Counted from the first letter of the stretch, positions 1-11,990 are shown. The stretch: DNA of 64,000 bases from Sthenelais limicola (GCA_942159475.1 OW804097.1:55572986-55636985); one strand, 5' to 3'. Notes: generated by a model not told the origin, from the sequence alone. Numbers and translations are program-made.

Positions 1-1894
1 CACTGACTCCCTCGCTTGGTATCCATCAACGTAAGAAACGCTGTAAAGGCCCTGGTGATAATGATACTAAACCTCAATACAAAATCAATGAAATGTATGT
101 ATATTTTACATTGTGTCTTTCTTTCCAGAGTACAACTAATTCCCATGTCTGGTGTATTCCCAAAATTCTTGTCTTGACGGCCCCTTCTGTTTGGTTTTCA
201 GGTGAAGCCTTGGTGTCCTAGTAAGTTGATTTAATAGGTGTATAAAATATGGTAAGATTCGGCGGCCCTACACTCTCCGACTGACAGCCCTGGCTCGCAG
301 ACCTTTCAGAATAGAGTCCATTACTAATTTTTTGTTGTTCTGTACTATAGATGATATTAATGATTATGAAAGTCTATTCTGGGATACTCTTCGTACAAAC
401 GCCAAGTATATGTGAATGAATTTATTACTGAAATTCAATTGAATTTTTATGAACGTTTCCCCCTTTTATGCACATGTAATTTTTCTTCGGAAGTGTTTTT
501 GTAGCCATGCCTGTATTTTCTTTTTACCTCTTTGAATGAATAAAAAAAGTACATAAGGCCGTTATTGTTTATTGGTGGTTTATGTTGCATATGATATCTA
601 TTACGCTAACCAGAATTTTTAAAGCCGCGTTCTGTTTCTCCCTTGCTTAATTCTTCATTTAAATTGATAAATACTTTTTCGTTATCCAAATTTAATGGGC
701 CACCATCTGAATAGAACTTACTGACCCCAATGCGCCATATCGTATAAGACCACAAGGGAATTTACGCCGAGCAAAAGAAAATGGGGAAATCTTGTTTATA
801 GTCCTATACTGTTGCACATCATGAGGTTGAATTCATTTATGGTTTGCGAATTAGTTTTTGTGGTGGGGGGTACTTTACACCCAGTTTTGAAACCTATACA
901 TTTAGTCCTATCTGGGTGAGAGAAGGAAACGCGCTTTTTCAAATATTAGCAAGGGTTCTTTCACATGCACGATTTGTATTTGATAATAGTTACAGTGCTA
1001 AACTGTTTCAAGAAGGAGTGAATGACGGGAATTTCTGTCTTTAACTGGATAAAAAGGATGTTTTATCACGACCATATTAAATCTGAACCTGTTAATCTCG
1101 GTAAAAAATAAAGGTTTCTATTTTGGCTCAACGTAGTTGACAAAAGGGAAGGATGCATCTATCGGACTGCGATCATGGGTGGGGCACGAAGGACTGCGAA
1201 GTTTGGCGAGATTCGGAGAACAACGTCGTTTCACAAATTATGTACTCTCTTACCAATACAATTATAGGAATTTTAAATTATCCGAGGACTGAATTATATG
1301 TTCATAATTCAAGGATGGCCACCTTCTGATACGTGTAATTTAATTTTATTGGGGTTCTTTCATTCGCGTAATCGACTTGGCGTTCTGAGAATGTACAATG
1401 TGTCCGCCCTGTATACCAGACAAAAACATCAACATTGATAAAGGCCTCCCTGGTCTACGAAGCATAAACAAGTCGGCAATGGATTTTTTTCGAAAGTATG
1501 CGTCCAGTAGTGGTGGTGCTTGGCACATTAATTCTATCTGAAATTGGCAGTCCTCTGAAGTGCTAGTTCCTCTAGAAATCTAGTATCACAGGGGATGGGT
1601 AGAGGATGATATATAGTAGGTCCTAAACCGCAATTACGGTACCGCACCAGGGTTTCCACGCATCATTAAAACAAAATATTGTTTAAGGCCCATAATTTCT
1701 GTTCCAGACCGCCTCCACGTTCATCATTGCCATGTTAAAATTCCAAATTTGCCAATTTCAACCAATACAATATCACAATCCTGCCACTGTAGTGTCCTTA
1801 AACAGTCCTTATTTTGAGCGCATAAATTTTGTGTCTCTACTCGCTCTGGTTGTAGCGTATATACAATGGCATATGGCATCTAATGATCTTTAAC
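1..1894. other. Downstream flank of left lectin gene, no gene seen
   Basis: No coding exon, RNA gene or mobile-element end could be supported here. On the minus strand this is the 3' flank of the lectin-receptor gene that stops at 1981, so part of it is probably 3' UTR. Short open frames, such as 844-1044 on plus and 1346-1528 on minus, lack splice context and look like chance. Confidence 0.5.
1345..1350 (-). promoter_or_regulatory. Candidate polyadenylation signal (AATAAA) of left lectin gene
   Basis: Reads AATAAA on the minus strand about 630 bases after the stop codon of the lectin-receptor gene, with an ATTAAA just beside it (1339-1344). It is the first canonical hexamer I found downstream. 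Use is inferred, because no cDNA evidence is available. Confidence 0.35.
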
Positions 1895-1966
1895 ACTAAC
1901 TTGGTTTAGACGTTGCCACCAATTCCTACCATTAACGTGGTTTAGACGTTGCCACCAATTCCTACC
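1895..1966. repeat. Two tandem 36-bp copies in presumed 3' UTR
   Basis: Copies at 1895-1930 and 1931-1966 are nearly identical, sharing a core that reads GGTTTAGACGTTGCCACC. On the minus strand they begin 15 bases after the lectin-receptor stop codon, so they should sit in its 3' UTR. Confidence 0.85.
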
Positions 1967-1980
1967 GCTAGGGGGCACCT

Positions 1981-2410
1981 CTATACAGGGTCCGGCTCTG
2001 TATTGGGCCTGACAACTAGTTGTATGTCACCGTCCCGCGATTTCCTCTTTCTTGTCAATGTATCTGACAACACAAATGATGTCATTGATAGAGTCCTATT
2101 TAGCCTGGATGGTGCAGGTTCTTCTTCCCCAGTCGGATCTGGCAAACTGAAGACAGAAAAGTCTTTATTTTGTAGCTCCCTCATCGATGAATATCTCCTG
2201 CTTGCAGTTCTGATAATCCTCGGTTCAGATGTTGATTGGAAGGATGCATTTAAGTCTACTCTGGGAGGAGAGCTTTTGAAGGCTGGGTTGTGTTGGTCTA
2301 ATTTGGTGGGAGAGTTTTGGGACGTTTTGCATTCCTTCATTTCAAATTCGGGGTGATTGTTGTTGTCTAAAGTTTCGTTTGATTCTGAAGTTTCTTCCTG
2401 CATCATTTTC
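1981..2410 (-). CDS. Lectin-receptor exon 7: cytoplasmic tail and stop
   Basis: The 430-nt terminal exon begins after the acceptor TTTATAG (phase 2) and ends at the stop codon 1983-1981. It encodes 142 Ser/Thr/Asn/Glu-rich residues with basic-Ser motifs (RRYSSM, NRTLSM, RKRKS) that could be kinase or 14-3-3 sites. I see no ITIM, ITAM or catalytic domain. The plus strand is also partly open here (1949-2356), which I treat as a shadow. Confidence 0.8.
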
Positions 2411-5400
2411 CTATAAAGTAAAAGCGGCAAACTTATACACAATTATATAGATCTATAATGGATACAAGAATAACCAAGGAATGGTAGTTATACTTGCAGG
2501 GTCTCCGCGGAGCGTGGAAAACCCTTAAATTTGGGTAAAATGGGTTCAATGCCTGACAAATGGGTATTTTGGTCAAAGGGCCTGGGAAATCATTTTATGG
2601 GCCTTGAGTTCTGTTGGAATCTATTAAATGGCCTTGAAATCTTCGAAGATACTCTTGTTTCTCGCTGTAGGGCCTATACTTTCCCCTGACTCTCACCTTA
2701 CAGTAGTAGTCCTAAGTGACTTATAAATAAAGGAAAAAAGCGTTTATTTATATATAAAATCTGAATATAAAACTTGTTATTTATATCATTGGCCTATGAA
2801 AAAACAATACCTACAACCCCAGCTCCCGCCAGCAGGCCTAAGGTTCTAAAAAAACATTGATATCGGCCTTGAAAATCACTCAAATTAGCCTTGAATATTT
2901 TCAGTCCAAAAGCGCGGAGACTCTGATTTGGGAATTTAGTTCGATTACGATCGCTTCCTAATAGGCCTATTTAATTAAGAAAATGTAATTGTAATCAAGA
3001 AAATTTAATTGGTCTAGTAGGTCTACCGTTCATATATTTAGATTGACATGGAAACCTGGCTAATGCGAGCAAGTGCATGTTTACTCATAAAAATTCCCCA
3101 ATAATCCAGTGGAGGTTCCAAGGAAATTCCCCTACAGCAATTTGACTTCCAAACAGGGCTTAGAATGTAGGCCTAGCCTATAATTTAACTGGTAAATGTT
3201 CTGGCATGTTGACTTATCGCAGAATACGGGAAGTTTGGTGATAAACGAATTATTTAACAGCAACGAATAATAAATGATCAGAATAAATTATGCTAACTTG
3301 CACTTACCTTCTCCAGACATATAATAGAAGCGCTATCAGCGAGCCTATTATGGTCAAGGCAATGGCTAGACACACCCACACAACTGTAAGACCTATAGGT
3401 ACGAAAGAAAATTGATAATGCAGGAGTTGGCATTAAAACCACCGATAAGGGGAAACTTAGCATAGCTTAACATTAGGACAAGATGTACATTTATATCAAT
3501 GCTGATCTGGTATATCCTCTGAAGTCTTGTGGTGAACAATAAATGGAGAATGGAACAAGCCGGCAATAATCGAAAATTTATTGGACGAGATTCGTCCGCA
3601 TAAGCAAGATGCCATAGGCAGAGTGCTTATGCGGACGAATCAAGTCCAATCAATTTTCGATTATTGCAGGCGAGTTCCATTCTATATTTATTATATGGGC
3701 ATAAAACTTGATGTGTAAAATCTGAAAAAAGTAGCCGACTTGGTGACGAAAACATTTAAATGTAAATTTATGTATCCTGTTTGGTAAATATTTCATCGTT
3801 AATATCATAGGTGTTTTATCATGTAGCATGATAAGATATTTAGATATAAGAATATTGTATGAAATTTGATCTGTCATGACATAAGAATATTGTACAAAAT
3901 AGTATCTTAAGTATTCAACATCTTTCCTTACTAGTCGAAGCAATTGGCAATTAATTGACAAACACAAAATAGCCCGAAGACTTACTTGCATCTCCATCGT
4001 TTTCATACGATTGCGGTCTAGCATTAACTAAAATATTCCTCTCGCCATTCCATTCTGTGCTACTATTGATCTTGGCGAGCCAGTCCGGATCTATGGTGGT
4101 GCTGTGGGAACCTCGTCCAAGTGAGCTCTTGACAGCATCTGGAGATGAGGGCACCACACTTGTGGCAGCACCTCGAGTACCATCAGCAGGTATCGGTGCA
4201 CTTGTAGCGCTTCCACCTGATGTAATCGATGTGCCATTTGTTAATTGTTCGTTACCGCTGCGTACGCCTGAATGGCATGTTAAGTTTGTACCTGCAATTA
4301 GGAGATTACCATCAGTTGTTTCGATGTCCTATATACTAATAGGCTGTGATATGACGAGATGGTTTTACCTTAAATCTGTGTGGTAAATCTTTGTGGTAAT
4401 ATAGGCTACCCATTATTGATTAATTCTTCTTAAAAAATAAAAGTATTATTATTATTTATTCATGTAATTACACCCATTCATTGCAACTTTATTTTTGGGG
4501 CATATTTGGAAGCTGTGTGTAGCACTTTTCCTGTATGACTCTGTAATCTGATTATGAATGTCTATGGAGGAAATAAAATCAATATGATAATAATTGTGAA
4601 ATTGATACGCTGATAGTGCGATCATCATAATAATTATTTCATAGTTCAGTTTTATTTCCACCTTTTGGTATAGTATAAACGTACACGAACATATGGGTCA
4701 GATTTTCTGAAAATGTACAATTGGCAGCTGTACACATTTAATCAATTCTGCTAAATTAGACTGCAATTTGGCCAATACTAGAAAAATTCGAGTATATTCG
4801 GCATTGCATTGATTCTAGCAAATCTGTTTGGTTATGTTGAACTGTATTCTGAACTTCATATTTGTCTGAAATTTGGTTTATTTGAGAAGATTGGTGAAGG
4901 TGAATTGTACATTTTCTGGCAACTTCACCCATATCCAAGGCATCCAGATCGAGAGGCTGGAAATTAGGTAGACTAACATAGGCCTACCATCAATTTTGAA
5001 AACAGATCGTCCTTTATCAGTAGCACTCAATATTAAAAAAAATGTTATTTGAAAACCTACATACCCCTGACACATTCTTGTATCACTCTTAAAAAACTAC
5101 TCGAGTATCCACAACTCGGCATGAAAACTGGAGTCACTGAAATGTTGCATCTATCTCTGCCACAGCATTCATTCACTACAAGACTGATCTGTAAGTATCA
5201 AAAAAGTTTCACTTTTATATTAGAATCTATTTTTTTATTACAAACAAAGGCCATACATTTAATCACAATGATAAAGACGCATGTCGACGTGGTCGATGTT
5301 TTCGTGCGTATGTATCAGAGCTTTACATACACCGTATATACTGAATATATGCAGGGCGGAATAGTTATTATATATCGATATTTTCATCTAGAGGTCTATA

Positions 5401-8400
5401 TATATTCTGCCGTGAAATCAATGAGTTACACTGCGTCAATATGGAAACAGGTAAGTAATGGAATTTTTTTATTTCGTTCATTTATTGATTTAAAAATTAT
5501 TTTTTTTTACATATATTTTGATCAAAATGAATCACTCACAATGCGTAGACTGACATTTGATCAATTTAATTGCACTTCCTTAATTAGGCCTCCTTCAATT
5601 GTTGTTATTATCATAATTTTTTTAAAGAATTTTATTTTCTTACGAGACAGAAAATGCAGATACACGCTTAATATCGCTCCCAATCAAGCGTTTTTCAAGG
5701 TTATCTGCCATGATCGTTTAACATAGTAGAAACAAGGTTCCATTTTTGATCACAGGAGGGGAGAAGTGACAGCAAGAGAGCCGTGCAAGTAGGTTAATGA
5801 TTTAGATCTAGAGGAATTTGTTTGATTTGATTTTTTAAAAACATTTGATCTTGAATATTTGTTAATCATATGGGTAAGTTATTTCAGGTGGAGGCCACCT
5901 GGTAATTTAGTGACATCTTGTTTCTTTCTTTTGGGGGATAGAATAAGGGTAGGACTAACGCCGGACTGTCATTTAATCTAGCTGCTCTCAAAATGTGTAA
6001 GTTTCCAGAATTTCTTAATTTTAATATTTTTGTGAATCCTAACTTGGAGAGAACAAAATTTATTCTTAAATCAAGTTTCATCGTTTTGGTTTGTTGGTGT
6101 AAATCATTGGTGGTGGTTAAAGGATTGGCTCTAAAAGCTATTTATGCGCTTTTGTAATCTTTGAATTTTGGATAATGTTTTTTTTAAAGCATCTACTGAT
6201 AATTGGGGCGCTATAATCAATAATTGAGAGAATGTTCGACGTTGCCAGTTGAACAGCCCTCTTCCTTGGTAGGTTTCCCTTTACAATAGATAGTTGGTAA
6301 ATTATGTATTGTAGCGATTTCATTAGGATAAAATTTAATTTATGATAGATGTTTATTCGTAGGTACCTGTTGAATTTGTTCATGATTCATTTCAATGACA
6401 ATAGAATTGTGTTCTTTTTTCTTTCTCCAAATAGCACTGTCATAGGAATGACATGGCTTTCCTCGAATTATGTGACAATCAATCTTCGTGATCTTGTCTA
6501 AGACATAATAAACTATTATAGAGAGAATCAGAATTTGTGTCATTTCTTCCATTACCCCCAAATGTATCTTACCTGAGAGCATTCATCTGGGCTATCAGCT
6601 CCTTGTAAAAACGCGCAGGTATCCCATCTGAGAGGGAGAGAAAGTATTAATTAAGGGTATGGTGAGTATTTACCCCATAGTATGTTTTTTTTGTTTTTGC
6701 AACGACTTTATTCAATTTCCTGCCTTGTGTTACTATCTCGAATTTCCATATCTGACAATTATTCAAATTTAAAACCAATCTTATATATATGATAACCGAC
6801 TTTATTGGTATTCTATATCACCTCATACGAGCCACCAATCCTATAATATATAGTTCCCATATATATGATTGAGGAAAAATTAAGAGGGAGGGCAGGTACA
6901 TATCCAAGGAAAATATTATATATGTTTCTCGAACCCAATAGTTATCTACCTGAATATGCAATAATGAACATGTTGGCCTCAAATATACTCCTACTGTAAT
7001 ATTTATTTATTAAACTTGTTATTTCTAAGGGGAAAAGTATACACTGACATGTTCTCCAATAGGTCCTAAGACTATATGACTTACTTGTTCCTGCCGTGTT
7101 TAGCCTCGATTATTTTCAGTTTTGATCCGAGAGGGCATTCTAGGAACAGTGTGCTTTCCTTTCGTGTGAAACAAACGTAACTCACTGTATTTAAGAGAAG
7201 AGAAGACAAAATGAGAATCATTAGGACCAATACGATATACATGGATAGACTTTTCCCGTATGCTTTCCTTTCGTGTGAAGCAGATGTATCTCACTTTGTT
7301 TTAAAGAATAAGGAGAGAAAAAAACTATATATAAGTACAACTGTTTTACAATCAAAACACACGGCCCCAGGTGGAGGATTTTAAACACTTATAATATATG
7401 AAGGTGGCCATTTATACTTGCATAATTCCATTAATGATCCCCCCCCCCCCCATAATCATGATAACTTGGATATTGTAATTAGTATTCTATATATATCTTT
7501 TCAATAATATTGTTATTGTAATCGTTCTCTATCGTTGTAATTTAATATCATACAATGTCTCAGGTTGTGATGAAAAATAGCACTTTGTGTAAATCAGAAA
7601 TAGTTTCAGGAAAAAAGGCTGAGGCCTGATTAACGCCTAGATGCGGGTGCATGTGACCTTTCCTACAAATACCCCGGTCACCACGCGATCAGCGTGTGTC
7701 TGATCCCAGGAGTAAACAATGCGTCCACGTCACGCTCGTGTACTGACGTGCGTGTCGTCATGGTTCACGACGTACACACGATGTTATACAGGCGTTTATA
7801 TAGAAGCAAATTACCTTACACTTTGTGTGCAACTAGCAATGCACAATGATTGTTCAACAAGGCTTAATTACGACAAGATAAATTCTTCACAATTATTGGT
7901 TTTGTGGGGAATGTATTCCTCAAACAAATCCTCTCAAAATCATGCATAGGACTACGTTATTGATAAGATGAATAGCAATGGATAAGCATGCTAGAAAACG
8001 CATTCTCTTTTATTTCCCAATAACACAATGATTTTATATTTTCTTTGGACGAGGAACAAGTATGGATTTTTACGTAGCCCACTATCCCCTTGCCTGCGTA
8101 CCAAAAGGTAAAAGGCCTTAGTAGGCTATAGTATATACCGGTCAAACTTTGGTTCTGTGTACCTTTGTTCTGGGTAGCCATCACCATTCCCCCTAAAAGT
8201 AATCCATTGATCGATGGATGATGATCCAAGTCTTTTATAAATATATAATTGGTACAGGCTCCTGGGGTATATTATTATCATAATTATAGGGAAACAATGG
8301 TAATTGTGGTACTTGTAACTTTATCACAGAACCAAATATATATGTCTTATTTATATTAGCTCTTTGTGATGTAGATGTCTAAAGTTTAAGTGTGCAATTA

Positions 8401-11051
8401 GAAGTTGTTAAATTGTTAAGCTTGGGAGAAATTACATGATTGAACAAAGACAATTTGCATGTTTTACTGCCCACATAAAACCAAGCTACGACAATATAAG
8501 CCTAGGGTTCATGTACTTTTAAGGGGACAATAGTTAGGGCTTGAGAAAATGACTGCTTTCATTTCACTCGCTCAATTTACTGTATATATGTTCGATTCGG
8601 GAACTTTCATATAGTTTATAAGGGTATTCTGTTCCCAGATTTGCCCTATAGCTATAGCTATACATACCATATAAGCTGTATACAAATAATAAATGACATT
8701 TTCGGATAGGTTGTTTTTACCTCTATACTGGACATTCAAATAATTAATAAATGATATCAGTATTTCATATGTCTGGTCTGGCACATGCCAGATTGCTAAA
8801 CTTATGGACAAATAAATAATATTATCATTAAAAGGGGTCGAAATGCCTAAGGAGGGAGAACCAAAATCCGTGTGCATTGAAGCTGTTCAAGAAAGAATCA
8901 ACATCACTCAATTCTGTGATTCTAGCCCCTCAACCCCCCACCCAACCCCAACCCCGACCCACCTTCTTTATTGCCCTTATTGCCCTGTCGTCGTCAACAT
9001 CTCAAACTTAATGGACCTTTGCTTGCAGATGACCTCATCATGCCCTCTGGCCACGCTCCCCACACAGGTAACAATAGGGGTACTATACACCTGACAGCTG
9101 ACCAGCCGATGACCACACAATACAAGCCCCATACCTGGACAAGGTATATGTTTAACTAAGGGTGATAGCGAGTGGCTATTTATATAGTGAATCTGACTCT
9201 CAGATGAGGGTGGCGATATGGATGAGGACGACGAGTTGGGGCAAGAACGAGATGGTAAGGGTCAATTCAGAGGTGATGTTCTACCGAAACAAAATTTTAA
9301 GCGGGCATTTCTTAATAAGATATGACTATGAGGGACAATTTGACAAGTTAGAGTAATTTTAATGTTAGTTCATAACAAGGCACCTTATGGTAAAGAGAAT
9401 GGGCAGATTGTATTTATTTTCAGGACGGGCATATTTTATTGATATTTCTATAGTATTTCCTTTTCGTATTGTAAACTGATGAGATTCATGAATATTCGAA
9501 GTATTTGTAAAAGACAGACTACTATCAAGACGACGTATCTGCCGGTGATTAACACTGCCATAATATATTTTGTGTCAAAACATTTTAAGCAATTATAAAT
9601 GTATCTAAAAGAAAGTATTTGGTTATTATGGGTTTAAATATTAGGAAATAGGTACCCATTACTCTTATCCTATGCATCCAGTGTAAAGTGGCATGAGGGA
9701 ACCAGCATACATACTTTGAAAATGACACACTTGGGAGGTATATAATAGACCAACGGTAGGGGTTGTCCAGGCCAAACTATTCAAGTTTCTTCTGATAAGG
9801 TGTAAGCCAAGGCATCCCATTGTGGACCTTATAGTGAGTGTGTTAGACTAGCTGTTAAATTCATGCCCCAGTAGTTATTTGATGGCTAAAAGGTCATTAG
9901 TAAATATGTATGGGGGAGGCTAGGGAACGTCCGGCCATGTTAAATCCCTACTCAGACTTCCCCAACACAAGTATAATAATACATTTAATATGTAAAATAA
10001 TGTGTGCAAAGTATATTGTTCATATCTCATATTATGAAAGTTAATGTCCTATTCCATGCTATTTCATCAATCCTTTTCAGAAGCCTTATCACTTTTTTAG
10101 CTGGTTTTATTAAGGTTAGATCAGCAGATACACTCTCATTTGGTCGGACATTTCAATGTTTCCCATTATAAAAGAATAGGAAAGAATAAATGGTAGGCTA
10201 CACGCCTGGAATACAACTAGCTCTGGTGTATTCTGAATTAGATTAATACGATAAATGCACTCGTTCTGTGGTATTTGATGAGTGGCATGTATTTAACAGG
10301 CAATATGCTAAGCCTTTGCCAGGAAGCATTGCTTTATCCGCTGCCGTACATAACTATATATGATATGGCGCTTGTGCTGCTTCAGGACAGGGTCGAGAGA
10401 AGTATTCTTTGCAGTCATGTAAGGCAAACATATTGTAAAAAATCGTTAGTGACATATATTACCATGGATAGGACAGAGTTAATACTGGAGTTTAATTTAA
10501 GGTGTCATATTATGAGCCTCTTAATATACATCATTATTGAGAGGCATTTTCTTTCCAATCTTTCCGACACTTCATAATAGCCTTTAGTCTAAAATACGGA
10601 TGGACCACAGAAGGTTGAGATAGCCCCAGAGGCCAAGCGTACGACCCCCGCCCCCTCACAAACAACTTTTTTTTTTAAAATCAAAGTTATCTTCTGTTTT
10701 GGCTAACGGTCAGCTCCCATATTTCCTTTCTAAAAAAACATAGACCATCTATAATGTGTCTGGCTGAAATGTACATTGCAACTTCCATGTTTATTGCCAT
10801 CAATCAAGGAACACAACACATGTTCTTCCCCCGGGCGGGGACAAATCTGTGTGACAGAATGATGGCAGCTATATGAAAATAACCGGGAAGTAATCAATCA
10901 TTATCTATAAACATATCCATTGAAATATCAGGTAAAATCGAGTTAAAACTATATTGAAATAAAATCAGGTGTAGTATACTTCTAATGTCATGCACTTATT
11001 TGTTATTGATCTGCCTGATAAGTAACAAACAGAAATGATAACATTTCATGT

Positions 11052-11084
<33 letters not shown>

Positions 11085-11415
11085 ATATCATTTTGAAAAA
11101 AGCATGTTATCTGTATTTCTAGGCAAATCATACTTTCTTTTGTCCAGTTATAGAACTGTCTGGTATTATCTAAGAAAATAAATAACGTATGCATGTAGCT
11201 CTTTTAGAATGACACAACCATATTTAATCATTGTATCATATATAATTTCTTGATTAATGTAAATAGCATCGTCCTTCGATCGCCTTATATTTACCTTCAG
11301 TGAAAGATGCAGTTGGGAGGAACAAGATGGGTAGAAGTAATATCAGTAGTGTATGGAAGCTGAAGGCCCTCGTTCTCCTTCTCTCCAAGACACTTTCTAC
11401 TCGTAGCTTCTCCAT
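1981..11415 (-). CDS. Single-pass membrane protein with SUEL lectin domain (7 exons)
   Basis: This gene model was built by hand. Coding exons in minus order are 11415-11295, 7184-7085, 6627-6573, 5188-5065, 4291-3986, 3392-3308 and 2410-1981. They total 1221 nt, or 406 aa. Every boundary is GT-AG and the phases chain as 1, 2, 0, 1, 1, 2. The predicted protein has a signal peptide (about 1-36), one SUEL/Gal-lectin domain (about 41-133), a Ser/Thr/Gly-rich stalk (134-236), one transmembrane helix (237-262) and a cytoplasmic tail (264-406). The tail holds several RxxS-type phosphosites. The lectin domain keeps the Cys pattern, but it has HGR and PSC where classic members have YGR and DPC. The likely role is cell-surface recognition or adhesion; no ligand can be inferred. 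It is not latrophilin (no GAIN or 7TM region) and has no recognisable EVA1 tail. Additional or alternative exons are possible. Confidence 0.8.
3308..3392 (-). CDS. Lectin-receptor exon 6: transmembrane helix
   Basis: The 85-nt exon is phase 1 in and phase 2 out. It encodes a 26-residue hydrophobic helix (begins LTVVWVCLAIALTIIG) followed by Arg-Arg across the next junction, the expected positive-inside stop-transfer signal. The donor is GTAAGTG. Confidence 0.85.
3548..3682. repeat. 135-bp fold-back (MITE-like) element in an intron
   Basis: The two arms, about 3548-3606 and 3632-3682, are near-perfect inverted copies. For example, AATAATCGAAAATT at 3565 is answered by AATTTTCGATTATT at 3652. 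A short loop separates them. Such long hairpins usually derive from miniature inverted-repeat transposons. No clear target duplication was seen. Confidence 0.85.
3986..4291 (-). CDS. Lectin-receptor exon 5: extracellular stalk
   Basis: A symmetric phase 1-1 exon of 306 nt between acceptor TTGCAG and donor GTAAGT. It encodes a Ser/Thr/Gly/Asn-rich segment with several N-x-S/T sequons, starting TNLTCHSG. An in-frame upstream acceptor (exon start 4328) exists, but its phase does not match exon 4. No domain was recognised. Confidence 0.75.
5065..5188 (-). CDS. Lectin-receptor exon 4: C-terminal third of SUEL domain
   Basis: The 124-nt exon is phase 0 in and phase 1 out, with an ACAG acceptor and a GTATGT donor. 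It encodes the NEC-CG-C-x-V block, the PSC motif that replaces DPC, and the closing strand FLRVIQEC. Together with the two preceding exons it completes a domain of about 93 residues with nine cysteines. Confidence 0.85.
6573..6627 (-). CDS. Lectin-receptor exon 3: middle of SUEL domain
   Basis: This 55-nt microexon lies between a pyrimidine-rich CTCTCAG acceptor and a CAG|GTAAGA donor, phase 2 in and phase 0 out. It encodes WDTCAFLQGADSPDECSQ, supplying the two central cysteines of the SUEL fold. Its phases fit only the two neighbouring lectin exons. Confidence 0.8.
7085..7184 (-). CDS. Lectin-receptor exon 2: N-terminal third of SUEL domain
   Basis: The acceptor TACAG precedes 7184 and the donor GTAAGT follows 7085. 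The 100-nt exon is phase 1 in and phase 2 out. It encodes the first two domain cysteines and the hallmark run LECPLGSKLKIIEAKHGR, which matches the SUEL pattern of Cys, Gly, a beta strand and a (Y)GR motif. Confidence 0.85.
7260..7305 (-). pseudogene. Partial duplicate of the lectin exon 2 start
   Basis: About 46 bases repeat the acceptor side of the exon starting at 7184, 109 bp upstream in gene direction. Both encode a Y-x-C-F-T-R-K-E-S-type start. The copy has AAAG instead of ACAG at the acceptor position and loses similarity after about 15 codons, so it looks like a broken tandem exon duplication. Confidence 0.65.
11052..11078. repeat. (TA)n microsatellite
   Basis: An uninterrupted TA dinucleotide run of about 13 units. 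Confidence 0.95.
11295..11415 (-). CDS. Lectin-receptor exon 1: start and signal peptide
   Basis: ATG is at 11415-11413 and is followed by a charged n-region rich in Arg, then a Leu/Ile-rich core of about 16 residues (HTLLILLLPILFLPTASF). The exon is 121 nt and ends in phase 1 at a GTAAAT donor. The long basic n-region could also allow a signal-anchor, but the downstream helix makes a cleaved signal peptide more likely. This frame was too short for routine ORF listing and was found by looking for a phase-1 partner of the lectin exon. Confidence 0.7.
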
Positions 11416-11972
11416 GCTTCACTGGTTTCTTTCTCAACAAAGGATTCTCTCTTCGAGAGATAAATATATAAATAAAACACACTCAGGGGTCCTGGGCGTT
11501 CCCACAACGTGTGGGAATTTAAATATGCCCTTCGACATAAAGTCTGTTTTAAATACAAGATCGAGAGAGAATATCTCTATCTCCTTGTCGATGTGGATGT
11601 TGGAAGGTATCCTTTTTGTGTGTGAGGGCCAAGCTTGAGGAAATTAACCCCAGGTGTATTGTCATCCAAATCTGTTGCATTAAAAGGAGGCACTGAACCG
11701 TTTAGTGGTATCCCCCATCTGACATCCTCGCTGAGGAACACCGGTAATTTCAACTGATCGTATCCATTCTTCAATCTTATATGCCTTTTGCAATGATATT
11801 TCCACCAAGGGAAAAATCCTTTAGCTTACTCCATATCCATCGCTGAGAATCCTTATGATGGACAAAGTTAAGTAAAGTTACAAGTTAAAGCTATGAGGCG
11901 AGATTGTTTCCATGGTAACATATATAGTGTCCACCATGCAAGTGACAAGTGTGTGAATGACTGGTCTGGGAA

Positions 11973-11990
11973 TGGTGGTGGTGGTGGTGG
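11973..11990. repeat. (TGG)6 microsatellite
   Basis: Six perfect TGG units upstream of the left lectin gene. Confidence 0.95.

Larger units (their letters stand above)
2411..7084 (-). other. Introns 2-6 of the lectin-receptor gene
   Basis: The introns lie between the listed exons: 2411-3307, 3393-3985, 4292-5064, 5189-6572 and 6628-7084. Apart from the fold-back repeat at 3548-3682, I see only AT-rich sequence without further supportable exons. Confidence 0.6.
7185..11294 (-). other. Long first intron of the lectin-receptor gene
   Basis: This is the 4.1-kb intron between the signal-peptide exon and the first lectin exon. It contains a C13 run (7439-7451), a TA dinucleotide run (11052-11078) and no exon I can support on either strand. 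Confidence 0.55.

Noticed and set aside
1949..2356. 135-codon plus-strand frame
   Set aside because: Antisense shadow of the lectin-receptor tail exon, which has the better splice and phase support.
3951..4157. Independent minus-strand ORF
   Set aside because: It starts at GTG and reads through the stalk exon and its donor; it is part of the lectin-receptor gene, not a gene of its own.
4291..4328. Alternative acceptor extending the stalk exon to 4328
   Set aside because: Phase 0 there does not fit the phase 1 end of the preceding lectin exon, while the acceptor before 4291 does.
5049..5726. 225-codon plus-strand frame
   Set aside because: It crosses the antisense of a phase-supported lectin exon (5188-5065), is AT-rich and Phe/Tyr/Ile-heavy, and shows no domain; most likely chance.
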